DNA from: Prevotella sp.
GTDB lineage: Bacteria > Bacteroidota > Bacteroidia > Bacteroidales > Bacteroidaceae
Length of the DNA: 32,222 nucleotides
Direction of reading: 5' to 3'
Assembly: GCA_022771265.1 (NCBI GenBank)
Contig: JALFCG010000094.1
Coordinates: forward strand, 1-32,222
Below are positions 15,844-23,772 of this stretch, in pieces. Position 1 is the first letter of the stretch. Each line of letters starts with the position of its first letter. The translations under genes and the position numbers were made by a program. Below the pieces are notes generated by a model. That model saw only the letters and a list, made by a program, of their open reading frames with translations. It was not told where the DNA came from and ran no database searches.

Positions 15844-17652
15844 CTATTCTTTCTTCACTTCCTCCTCTTCCAGCTTTGGTTCCGGTTTCTCAGCCGAACC
15901 GCCGCCACCGGCAGCCATACCGTCGGAGATGTTTGGAGACTTGAATGCCGAACCGGCTTCGAGGTTGTCGAACTTTGCCTTTGGTCCTGTAGCATCGCCC
16001 TTGATTTCCGCCTTGCCTCCAATGGTGGTGTCGCCCTTTGTCTCCACCTTATCGCCGCCAAGAGTGACGTTGCCTCCATCGAGAGTAACGACCGCCTTCT
16101 TCTCGCCTTGCTGCACTTCGGCAGTGGTGGTAGCGAACACTGCCACCTTGTCGGATGAAAGCTGTACGAGCTGGCTTTTCGTTTCCTTGTCTTTGCTTCC
16201 AAGCAACATCTTGTCGGCGAGAAGGAGCATGGAGCTGTCCTTGGCAAATTCCTTTTCCTTTATTGTCTCCTTGTCGCCCTCCTTCGTCTTCTCCATGTTC
16301 ATTGCGGCGAGTTTCATCTCTTTTGCGTTGAGTGAGATGCTTCCTGTGGCGTTTCCTTCCTTGTCGAAGGCAGCCATGTCGATGGTTTCCGCACGGAATG
16401 CTATTTTCCCTTCTGCAGTGAGTGCCTTTTCCTCAATGTTTCCGTCCTTAAGCTCGTTGTCGATGGCTTGTACGGTAAAGGTCTTGGTGGTTATCTTCAC
16501 GTCGCCTTTCGCTGGATGGTCACTGTTTTTGGCATCGTCCTTGTTCACTTTCTCGTCGGCAGTGGAGAGGTCAATGGTTTGGGCGTTGACTTTCAGGAAT
16601 CCTTTTTCGAGGAGTTCATTGTCATCTTTTACAGCATCGAACCTCAACGACGGCATCTGTATCGACATTCCCGCCGCTTCATTGGTACGCAGGTTGCCGT
16701 CGCCGTCCTTTGCCAACACTTCTACCGCCTCTGCCTGTAGCGAGATGTAAGTGTTGATAGCTGTTTCGGAGTCTTTCTCGAAAGCGGCAGCATTGGTGTC
16801 GAGTGCGGTCTTTATCTCGTCGAGAGCCTTGTCGCGGCGTTTAAGTTCAGCGTAGTGAGCCATCGAGGAAATGTAGTTGTTGAGGATAGACACGAGGGCT
16901 TCTGTTTTGCCCTTAATGTTCTTCTGCATCTCTCGAATCTCGACATGGTTAGTGCGGGCTTCCTCTTCGGTGGCATATTTTTCGTAGTTCTCTTCAAGTA
17001 TTTCCGCGATGTTGTCAAAGATATTGTTGATGTCCTTTTTGCATTTATCGACATCTTTCTTCACTCTGGTGCATGCTTTCGTCAGTTCGCCTTTCAGCTC
17101 GTCGATTCTGTCTTTCTTCGTCTTGTTCGCTGGAGTGGCGTGAATGTCGATGGTTGTGTCGGAATTGAGCGTCAGTCCATTGCCTACAGGAGCGGGATCT
17201 ACAAACACTCCCTCGCTCTCTTCGCTTTGCAAGGTGATGCCTTTTGCCTGAAACACTATGCTTGACTCGTCGAGCAGCACGTTTTCCTTTCCGTCGATGC
17301 CTGGGTCAACGGCAACGGTAGAGATGGAAGCAGCACGTTGTCTTATCGAACCGCCTTTCTCGTCTTCTCCGGTAGTTCCTTCGAGCGAGATGTTAGCTGC
17401 GCGCACTGTCACTTCCGATCCACCGGGGTAGAGCATTCCTCCTGGATCGACGTTGCCTATCATAATATTTGGTGCAGAGATGATGAGCATGTTGTCGTCC
17501 CTGACGAACTTGATGCCTTTAGATATTTCTGCAACCTGATTTTTCAGTTCCTGAACTTCCCGTTTGCACTTGTGCAGTTCGTCGAGTTCACCCTCCATTT
17601 TGGAGTTGTAGTCGTCGAGTATTGCTCTTAGGTCGTCTAATATATATCCCAT
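15844..17652 (-). CDS. VgrG-associated beta-repeat/coiled-coil protein, copy 1
   Basis: This 602-aa protein has no signal peptide. It has an N-terminal helix (1-45), beta-repeats with short alternating strands (about 50-170: MLIISAPNIMIGNVD, VTVRAANISLEG), a long coiled-coil-like helical block (about 175-305), a second beta-repeat region (about 305-570: SISLNAKEMKLAAMN, VVTLDGGNVTLGGDKVETKG) and a charged tail (PEPKLEEEEVKKE). The strand periodicity resembles the gp5-type beta-helix at the end of VgrG proteins, so a spike-associated structural role is plausible. A paralogue (29117-30907) occupies the same position behind the second vgrG, with near-identical ends (SPNISDGM). It starts 19 nt after vgrG-1. 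No family name was recognised. Confidence 0.75.
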   Translation of the reverse strand: MGYILDDLRAILDDYNSKMEGELDELHKCKREVQELKNQVAEISKGIKFVRDDNMLIISAPNIMIGNVDPGGMLYPGGSEVTVRAANISLEGTTGEDEKGGSIRQRAASISTVAVDPGIDGKENVLLDESSIVFQAKGITLQSEESEGVFVDPAPVGNGLTLNSDTTIDIHATPANKTKKDRIDELKGELTKACTRVKKDVDKCKKDINNIFDNIAEILEENYEKYATEEEARTNHVEIREMQKNIKGKTEALVSILNNYISSMAHYAELKRRDKALDEIKTALDTNAAAFEKDSETAINTYISLQAEAVEVLAKDGDGNLRTNEAAGMSIQMPSLRFDAVKDDNELLEKGFLKVNAQTIDLSTADEKVNKDDAKNSDHPAKGDVKITTKTFTVQAIDNELKDGNIEEKALTAEGKIAFRAETIDMAAFDKEGNATGSISLNAKEMKLAAMNMEKTKEGDKETIKEKEFAKDSSMLLLADKMLLGSKDKETKSQLVQLSSDKVAVFATTTAEVQQGEKKAVVTLDGGNVTLGGDKVETKGDTTIGGKAEIKGDATGPKAKFDNLEAGSAFKSPNISDGMAAGGGGSAEKPEPKLEEEEVKKE

Positions 17653-17671
17653 TGCGTATTGTTCCTTTCTG

Positions 17672-20600
17672 TTATGTTATAACCAATGGCTCAGTGTTCT
17701 TGAACAGCGAGCGCAGATATTCCTTGATGGCGTCGAGGTCTGGATTGCGCATCGCCTCAAAGCCTGCAGCGTCGTCGTCGAGCTTGTAGGTAAATCCCTT
17801 GTTGTTGGAGAGCAGGATGTTGCCGGCACCAGTGTATTCGCAGTAGGTACGTGGTCCTGCAGCACCTTTCCAGTTCACCAGTTCCTGTATTCCCGGCACG
17901 CTCCACCACTGTCCGTTCTTTGTGATGTTTCTCTCTATGCCGAAGGAGCTTCGTAATGGTGCTACAAGTGCATTAGTAATTTCGTTCCATTTCTTTTCAC
18001 TCTCCGCTTTTTTCTTATCTGCTTCGGTCATCTTGTATGGTACGATGGCATTAACGAATTCTTGCCATTTCTCGTCGCTGTCGTCAGCTATTGCGTCCAA
18101 ACTCGGTGCCTCATCGTCGATGCTGAAATAGTCTGCGTCGTCGAATCCGCGAAGCACTTCATAGATACATTTCTTCATCACCACTTTTGTCAATCCTGTT
18201 GGTATTGTAACAGGTTTCTTGATCAGTTTGGCAAGGTCTTCAGCCGACTTAATTTCTATTTCCAATGCGTCAGAGGTACTTACTATCGGAGCGTCAGGTG
18301 CTTTATATTTTTTCTTCGTAAAGGCATCGCCTTCCCAGTGTCGCCCTATACTATCATGTAGCGAGTTCTCGTTGTCAACATAAAATTCCTTGAACTTCTT
18401 GACAGCCTTTCTCAGTACTTCGTATGCATCGATATAATTTTTTGCTATTTTTTCATAAAAGTTCTTTTTGGGTGAATAGTTGGTATAGTCATCTGCCAAC
18501 ATGCCCTTTAGACCTTTTATTTTATAGTCGTCCCATGCAGCTTTCAGCATTCCGCCTTTCTTGTCGATGTCGATATTTGCCTTGAAATCGTCGTTACAGC
18601 ACGTTGCAAACGGTAACCATATGGTGTCGTCGCATTTTTTTACCAGCGTGTTGATGTGGTAGAGTTGCCGGCTGAAGTTGTAGTAGAAGTTCTTCACCTC
18701 CTGTTTGGTGTATCTGAGCAGCGAGAGGATGACGAAGCCTTTGTTGTGCAGATAGTCGAGGTCTTGGTTGTTCTCTTCGCCGAAGGTGGCAGAGAGTCCA
18801 AGTGTTTTCCACGAGCCACCGCCTTCGAGAGCTGTTCCAGTCTTAGAGAGTAGCGACGTAGGCACCCAAGCCTTTCCCAGTCCTGCCGTCATCAGCACGT
18901 TGCGCTTCGACCGGATGGTCAGCGTGCCTTCAACTGGTCGCATTAGCACTTCCCAACAGTTGCGTATGAACGAGAGATCGGTGAAGTTTTTTGCTTCCTC
19001 GTAAATGTTTTGTGCAGACGGTGAAAGCATTCCCAGACCTGTGGAGATGAGCGGGTCGAAGCTGCTGCCTAATGCAGACATGGCTGCTCGTGCCGCAATG
19101 CCGAAGTGATATGGTATCTTGTCTATGATGTTCACTCCGCTCTTGATATCGAGGTTGTTGCCTGCTACGATGCTTACGTTCTTTCCGGAAATGCTAACGT
19201 CGCCGTTAGGTGCGCTGATGCTGATTCCGGTGAAGGCGCTCATGTTGATGTCGCCCAACGGACTCTTTATGCTAATGTTGCGGTCGGTGGCAGAGAGCTT
19301 AACCTCGTACATGCCGTTAGCGTCCTTGAACACCATTCCTCCGTTGAGAGGATTGTACGGGATATCCTCCATCGACATTATGCTCCTGTCGGCCTCCTTG
19401 GCTTTCTCGTAGTCGTACTTAGCCTGGAGCATTGCCCTTCGCTTGTTGATGTCGTCGCTTGAATTGTGGTACTCCTCGACGGCTTTTTCATACGCCTTCT
19501 TAGCACCCGACACTTTTCTTTCGTTGAAAAAGTCGTTGATATACCCCGCGATGTTCCATGCGGCTGCCAACGGCGGGCAAAGGAAGTTGATGAATGACGA
19601 TGGCTCTTCGTCCTTAAAGGTGATGGAGTGACCGTTTTGTGAGGTGATGCTGCGTGGTGTGTAAGTATAGTCGATGCGCTTGTCGGCGGATGTAGCACCC
19701 TTGGAGGGGAAACATTCGGAGGTGTAGAGATAACCGCTGACGTAGGGGCGCTCGATGTTGCCGCTTGTATAGTTTACCATGACGTGGTCGTGGATGGCAG
19801 GTGTCATGAACACACCGCCGCCACCTCCAGTGAAAGGAACGAGGACTCGAATCCACGGCGACAGGGCGCTTCCGCTGCCTTGCCAAAGGTATTTCACCCT
19901 GACCCTGCCTATCTGCAACGGGTCATCGACATCCATCACTTCCGCTTCCTGCGCGGTGGCTTTTAATGTGTGTGGGATGTCGCAGTGAGGAGGCATGAAG
20001 ACAGTGTCGCTTGCCTTTGCCACGTCCAGTTTCAGTTGGGTGTTAAGTGTTGGCACCACTTCGATGACATGCTTTTTGACAGCACCCCTTCCGTCGGCTT
20101 CGTCGGAATAGCTTCCGTACATTCGGCTGACGACATACAATGAGGCGATGCCGTCGTCGATGTTCACGGCATCGGTAAGGTCAAGGTGTGGCAGCTTATC
20201 GGAGAAGTTGATGTCCACCTTTCCTCGTTCGACCGTCTTTTCAGCGTTTTCTATATTTTTATAGAACTTATTAAGAAATTTCTCTTTCTTTGAGTCCTCA
20301 ATGACGTATTGCGTCATTTTTGAGTCTCCGGCCTTTGCCAGTTCCCAGTCGGTGCGCTTGATGCCCACGTCGTCGGGATAGACCTCCTCCATAGATTCGA
20401 ATTTCTTTTCAGACGAAGTCTTGGTGATGAGCCTTTGCGCCACCTCCACACCTGCAGGAGCGAAGCCGGCAGCAATGTCGGCAATGCACTTCGACTTTGA
20501 CAGCACGTTGCCCATGGTTTCGTAAGCCAACACTTCCTGCCAATGCGAACGGGAGCTGATGTAGTCTGTATTCTTGTCCATGATGTGCATCTGCTCGTCA

Positions 20601-21766
20601 TCGACATATTCCGGTACGAAGACCAACGGGTTTTCGACTTCTATTTCGTTGACGTAGTTTCTCCTTTCTGCCTCTTCGTCGGCTTTCTTTTGGTCGCTGG
20701 TCCTGTCGTCTTCGTCAGGAATCTTGGTGTAGTCGCTGACGAAGTCATCGACTGTCAATGCCATTGACGACTCTATGTTGATTTCCGGATAAGTGTAGGT
20801 GACACTCTCCGTTATGGTTTTCGGTGTTACGCTGTGTGGCAAGCCAATGCAGAACTTGCCTTCGCGATAGCATAAGAACTCTCCGCATCTTACAGCTACG
20901 CGCTTTATAAAGTCGTAGAACGTCTCGTTGTACTGAACGAGATATGGTTGTACGAGTTCCCGCTGTTTTGTATTGTTGTCTTCCTCCTTTTTGTCAGTGT
21001 CGGAGATGTAAAGTCCGCTGGTGTCTTCCGTACAAAGGTTTCTCAGGCGGTCAACGTCGAGTTCCAGTTCGGAAGGATAGAACTTGTAGTGTTTTATCAT
21101 CTCGTTCCTGATTATCTCGTTGGCGAACTGCATTCCGCTATATACCTTGCTGTATTTGTTGAGCGTCATCTTCTTGTCGGGACTGTAGCACTTCAGTGTG
21201 ACATACAGTTTCGACTTTTTCTTGAACACGTTGAAACCAAAAACAATATAACGTACGGCAATGTTTACCATGTCGTACATTCTCTGTTCGATAGTGCCTG
21301 TCTCCGTGTATTTTGCAATGCCCACGACGCTGACCGTGGCGGGCTTTTCTCCAGGGTTAAAAAAGAATTCCCTGACAGCCTGGAGTAGTTCCTTGTTGTT
21401 CAGGGAATCATTCCCGGTGGTAGTCACCGACATGGTTACTGTCAGTTCCCCGGGTTGATATAGCTTTTTATCGTAGTCAATGTTCGTGACCACGAACTTC
21501 ATTTCCTTTTTGCATCCCGATGCTGTCGGCTTGAAACAGGTGTTGCTATCTCCAAGCGCCACATATACGAGCTGATGCTTTTCATTGCCTCCAAAGGTGG
21601 CGTTTTGCAAGAAGTTGCCTAAGGTGATTTCAGTCTCAATATAGCATCTTCCACCATTGTCGTCAATGACTGTTTCCTCCAACCTTTGATCCACGACGGA
21701 ACTAAGAGCTTTATTAACGTACTCCTGGTTGTGGACGTATTCGGTAAATATAATAAAATGTTTCAT
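17672..21766 (-). CDS. vgrG: VgrG spike protein with long C-terminal extension
   Basis: T6SS spike trimer subunit, expelled with the Hcp tube. The 1364-aa protein has a gp27-like part (about 1-600), an OB-fold/gp5 part (about 600-685, DPLQIGRVRVKYLWQG and SPWIRVLVPF) and an unusual helical hairpin (about 725-800). A beta-helix with NISIKSPLGDINMSAF and DVSISGKNVSIVAGN repeats follows (about 805-880), then an extension of about 480 residues. The extension opens with a hydrophobic segment (885-915) and RPVEGTLTIRSKRNVLMTAG (943-962), is helical in the middle, and ends with a conserved GPRTYCEYTGAGNILLSNN-type block. The core length is usual, but the extension roughly doubles the protein and contains no catalytic motif I recognise. 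It follows four Hcp-like genes and heads a cassette with the 602-aa and 231-aa proteins. Confidence 0.93.
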   Translation of the reverse strand: MKHFIIFTEYVHNQEYVNKALSSVVDQRLEETVIDDNGGRCYIETEITLGNFLQNATFGGNEKHQLVYVALGDSNTCFKPTASGCKKEMKFVVTNIDYDKKLYQPGELTVTMSVTTTGNDSLNNKELLQAVREFFFNPGEKPATVSVVGIAKYTETGTIEQRMYDMVNIAVRYIVFGFNVFKKKSKLYVTLKCYSPDKKMTLNKYSKVYSGMQFANEIIRNEMIKHYKFYPSELELDVDRLRNLCTEDTSGLYISDTDKKEEDNNTKQRELVQPYLVQYNETFYDFIKRVAVRCGEFLCYREGKFCIGLPHSVTPKTITESVTYTYPEINIESSMALTVDDFVSDYTKIPDEDDRTSDQKKADEEAERRNYVNEIEVENPLVFVPEYVDDEQMHIMDKNTDYISSRSHWQEVLAYETMGNVLSKSKCIADIAAGFAPAGVEVAQRLITKTSSEKKFESMEEVYPDDVGIKRTDWELAKAGDSKMTQYVIEDSKKEKFLNKFYKNIENAEKTVERGKVDINFSDKLPHLDLTDAVNIDDGIASLYVVSRMYGSYSDEADGRGAVKKHVIEVVPTLNTQLKLDVAKASDTVFMPPHCDIPHTLKATAQEAEVMDVDDPLQIGRVRVKYLWQGSGSALSPWIRVLVPFTGGGGGVFMTPAIHDHVMVNYTSGNIERPYVSGYLYTSECFPSKGATSADKRIDYTYTPRSITSQNGHSITFKDEEPSSFINFLCPPLAAAWNIAGYINDFFNERKVSGAKKAYEKAVEEYHNSSDDINKRRAMLQAKYDYEKAKEADRSIMSMEDIPYNPLNGGMVFKDANGMYEVKLSATDRNISIKSPLGDINMSAFTGISISAPNGDVSISGKNVSIVAGNNLDIKSGVNIIDKIPYHFGIAARAAMSALGSSFDPLISTGLGMLSPSAQNIYEEAKNFTDLSFIRNCWEVLMRPVEGTLTIRSKRNVLMTAGLGKAWVPTSLLSKTGTALEGGGSWKTLGLSATFGEENNQDLDYLHNKGFVILSLLRYTKQEVKNFYYNFSRQLYHINTLVKKCDDTIWLPFATCCNDDFKANIDIDKKGGMLKAAWDDYKIKGLKGMLADDYTNYSPKKNFYEKIAKNYIDAYEVLRKAVKKFKEFYVDNENSLHDSIGRHWEGDAFTKKKYKAPDAPIVSTSDALEIEIKSAEDLAKLIKKPVTIPTGLTKVVMKKCIYEVLRGFDDADYFSIDDEAPSLDAIADDSDEKWQEFVNAIVPYKMTEADKKKAESEKKWNEITNALVAPLRSSFGIERNITKNGQWWSVPGIQELVNWKGAAGPRTYCEYTGAGNILLSNNKGFTYKLDDDAAGFEAMRNPDLDAIKEYLRSLFKNTEPLVIT

Positions 21767-21794
21767 TGCATCATAATTCTATCTTTGAGTAATG

Positions 21795-22265
21795 TCAGTT
21801 AACGAAATTCAAGGTTAGGTTATTGTCGTTCTCGCCGATGTAGGTCATTGAGGTCAGCAGGAACGAGAATTCTAACGTCATCTGTTCGCTTTGCTCTGCC
21901 GCCTTGTCGCTGTCGTAATTTTCTGTGATACCGACGATATAGCCTTCAACGACGGTGGCACTCTCATAGTTGGCAAGCATACCCCATTCGTCGTAGGTGG
22001 CGTTGAACACGATAGTGAACGTCTGGCTTTCGTTCATTGTGAGTCGTTCATAGTATTCCTTGTTGTCTCTTGTACCCACGCGAACGGTGACCAGCATCTT
22101 TGAGCCGGACATTCTGCCGTAGGGAGTGCCGAAGTCGTTGCGTGGGCGCCCCAGGGTGTAGTCGAGATGCATGATAACAGTGGCGTTGTCACGTCTCATC
22201 ACCTGTTGTTCGAGAAGGTTTTCTGAAAACAGTACCGCTTTCGTATGGTTTGATAGTCTCTGCAT
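21795..22265 (-). CDS. Hcp-like T6SS tube protein (TssD family), diverged copy
   Basis: This 156-aa protein is the fourth of four tandem Hcp-like genes, 6 nt after the third and 28 nt before vgrG-1. It keeps the beta-rich pattern of the family (GRPRNDFGTPYGRMSGSKMLVTVRV, aligned with the GxxSGIPRGGRxxxxV of the canonical copies) but is longer and much diverged, ending with strands (LEFSFLLTSMTYIG, NLTLNFV). It may form the tube end, adapt VgrG to the tube, or carry a specific cargo. These roles are inferred from position. Family assignment is less certain than for the first two copies. Confidence 0.65.
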   Translation of the reverse strand: MQRLSNHTKAVLFSENLLEQQVMRRDNATVIMHLDYTLGRPRNDFGTPYGRMSGSKMLVTVRVGTRDNKEYYERLTMNESQTFTIVFNATYDEWGMLANYESATVVEGYIVGITENYDSDKAAEQSEQMTLEFSFLLTSMTYIGENDNNLTLNFVN

Positions 22266-22271
22266 AGATAT

Positions 22272-22718
22272 TTAAAAGAAAAGTGAGTCTGACCCTTCTG
22301 TCTTGCCAATTCTTATATCGTCGGCAATGAAGCTGTCGGCTGTTATTTTCAGTGTCAGCAGGCGTCGGCTTGAACTGTGGATGTCGTATTCCTCATGAAT
22401 GGAGTAGCACTGACCTCCTTCAAACATAAGGCAGCGTTTCTTTATCTCGCCGCCTCCAGCCCTGATGTCGTCGATGTCAAACAACAGGCATCCGCTGCAA
22501 GGAGCGTTGGACAAATACCATTCGTAAAGATACAGGTCGTTCTTTCCAGGAGCCACCAAGGTGACTTCTATGGTCTCACATTCCGGCTTGCTGTCGGGAT
22601 GGAAGGAGTTGTGAGTTCGGCGGACAAGCGTCCGACACCCTACAACAAGATATTCATTGCTGTAGAGTCTCGACGCATTGTCTCCGAATTGAAGATGAGC
22701 AATGATGTTCATCGGCAA
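22272..22718 (-). CDS. Hcp-like T6SS tube protein (TssD family), diverged copy
   Basis: This 148-aa protein is the third of four tandem Hcp-like genes, 8 nt after the second. It begins MPMNIIAHLQFGDNASRLY and contains ECETIEVTLVAPGKNDLYLYEW and an alternating-strand C-terminus (CYSIHEEYDIHSSSRRLLTLKITADSF) like the family, but it shares little with the two canonical copies beyond this pattern. No catalytic motif was seen. It is probably a specialised tube or tube-cap subunit or a cargo-carrying Hcp. Confidence 0.7.
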   Translation of the reverse strand: MPMNIIAHLQFGDNASRLYSNEYLVVGCRTLVRRTHNSFHPDSKPECETIEVTLVAPGKNDLYLYEWYLSNAPCSGCLLFDIDDIRAGGGEIKKRCLMFEGGQCYSIHEEYDIHSSSRRLLTLKITADSFIADDIRIGKTEGSDSLFF

Positions 22719-22726
22719 TCAGTGTT

Positions 22727-23125
22727 TTACTTCCAAGGATTCTCGTAAGCGACAGGACCGTTCTTGAGTACCTGGCAAACGACTTCTATCTCTTCATAGT
22801 GCTCCTGTCCGTCTTCCCACTTCTCGGTGTAGTGGATGCAGTAGCAACCTGTTCCTTCGAGGCTCTTCATGGTCGAGCCGTCAACGGTGTTCTCGAAAGT
22901 CACCTTCATGTCGCGTGGGTCGTTAGGAGCGAGCATCCACTGCAGCAACTGGTTGTTGCCGTCGTTCATTGCCTTTACGCGGATGGTAACTCTTCCGCCA
23001 CGTGGAATACCTGAGATTTGTCCCTCGATATCTGTGCTCTGGTTGAATTTATAGTCAACGAGGATTACTTCGCGCTCCTCGAAATCCTTCACTTCCAGTT
23101 TTACTGGGGTTACATTTGCTGCCAT
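22727..23125 (-). CDS. hcp: Hcp tube protein (TssD), copy 2
   Basis: This 132-aa T6SS inner-tube subunit belongs to the Bacteroidetes TssD type. It contains EREVILVDYKFNQSTDIEGQ, SGIPRGGRVTIRVKAMNDGN and EKWEDGQEHYEEIEVVCQ, closely matching copy 1 along its whole length. Hcp monomers assemble as stacked hexameric rings inside the TssB/TssC sheath and are exported on firing. It begins 60 nt after copy 1, and the gap is filled mostly by an 8-bp tandem repeat. Two near-equivalent Hcps may form mixed tubes or be used under different conditions. Confidence 0.9.
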   Translation of the reverse strand: MAANVTPVKLEVKDFEEREVILVDYKFNQSTDIEGQISGIPRGGRVTIRVKAMNDGNNQLLQWMLAPNDPRDMKVTFENTVDGSTMKSLEGTGCYCIHYTEKWEDGQEHYEEIEVVCQVLKNGPVAYENPWK

Positions 23126-23152
23126 AATATATATGTTTTTTATTCGTTAATA

Positions 23153-23184
23153 CTCAATATCTCAATATTTCAATATCTCAATAT
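23153..23184. repeat. 8-bp tandem repeat (four units) between hcp copies 1 and 2
   Basis: CTCAATAT occurs at 23153, 23161, 23169 (as TTCAATAT) and 23177, a period of 8. On the minus strand it lies directly after the stop of the first Hcp gene and 27-58 nt before the start of the second. Slippage would change the leader length of the second gene but not its frame. Confidence 0.8.
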
Positions 23185-23185
23185 C

Positions 23186-23578
23186 TTAAGCCCACTCGTT
23201 CTCGAACTCTACAGAGCCGAACTTCATCTTCTGGCAAGAAATCTCAATCTGCTCGAAGTGTCCAGCCTTGTCTTCCCACTTCTCTTCGAAGTCAACGCAG
23301 TAGCCACCTTCGAATTCAATGGTCTTCATCACCTTGCCGGTCTTGGTCTCGTTGAATGTAATCTTACCGTTCTTTGGGAGGTTGCGCTCGAGCATCCAAG
23401 CTAAGAGGTCTGGTGTGCCGTCGTTGAGAGCCTTAACCTTTACTACTATTCTTCCTCCGCGAGGAATACCTGACATCTGACCTTCTGTGTCTGTAGCTTG
23501 GTCAAACTCGTAGGTTACCATTTGGACTTCACGCTCCTTGTAACCGTCAATCTCAATCTTAACAGGTGTTTTTGCCAT
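23186..23578 (-). CDS. hcp: Hcp tube protein (TssD), copy 1
   Basis: This 130-aa canonical inner-tube subunit of subtype iii T6SS carries VKIEIDGYKEREVQMVTYEF, MSGIPRGGRIVVKVKALNDGT and EKWEDKAGHFEQIEISCQK. It is the first of four Hcp-like genes and has its own -7 box (23644-23651) after a hairpin that separates it from tssC. That fits the high Hcp output a T6SS needs relative to its regulatory and sheath genes. No signal peptide is present, as expected for a T6SS-exported protein. Confidence 0.94.
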   Translation of the reverse strand: MAKTPVKIEIDGYKEREVQMVTYEFDQATDTEGQMSGIPRGGRIVVKVKALNDGTPDLLAWMLERNLPKNGKITFNETKTGKVMKTIEFEGGYCVDFEEKWEDKAGHFEQIEISCQKMKFGSVEFENEWA

Positions 23579-23643
23579 AATTGTAAAATTTAAAAGTTAA
23601 TATTTATAATGTTTATTTTTCGTCGTTGTTTCTAACGATGCTG

Positions 23644-23651
23644 CAAAGGTA
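23644..23651 (-). promoter_or_regulatory. -7 promoter box for the hcp-vgrG genes
   Basis: Minus strand TACCTTTG matches TAnnTTTG and is followed by CAGCATCG, a common start-site context. The start codon of hcp is about 65 nt downstream. An upstream TTTG is present but spaced only about 15 nt away, shorter than the usual 19. Confidence 0.65.
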
Positions 23652-23696
23652 GAGTTTTTTTCGCATCAAATAGAGTCAAATCGGGAAATTTGTTGG

Positions 23697-23732
23697 ACAA
23701 AATGGGAAAACCTTTCGATTTTCCCATTTTGT
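23697..23732 (-). terminator. Perfect 14-bp stem-loop between tssC and hcp
   Basis: ACAAAATGGGAAAA (23697-23710) is exactly complementary to TTTTCCCATTTTGT (23719-23732) around an 8-nt loop. It lies 40 nt after tssC on the minus strand and before the hcp -7 box. It may attenuate read-through from clpV-tssB-tssC or protect mRNA ends. Confidence 0.65.
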
Positions 23733-23772
23733 GACGTAAATAATTGGTTTTTTCGAGGAAAAGTTCTCGGTT

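Noticed and set aside
15779..16750. A 323-codon plus-strand frame over the 602-aa protein gene
   Set aside because: It has the same Ser/Phe-rich shadow composition, opposite to a gene with a clear paralogue.
17672..19030. Known toxin domain in the VgrG-1 extension
   Set aside because: I looked for lipase, peptidase, nuclease, ADP-ribosyltransferase and muramidase-type motifs and could not support any.
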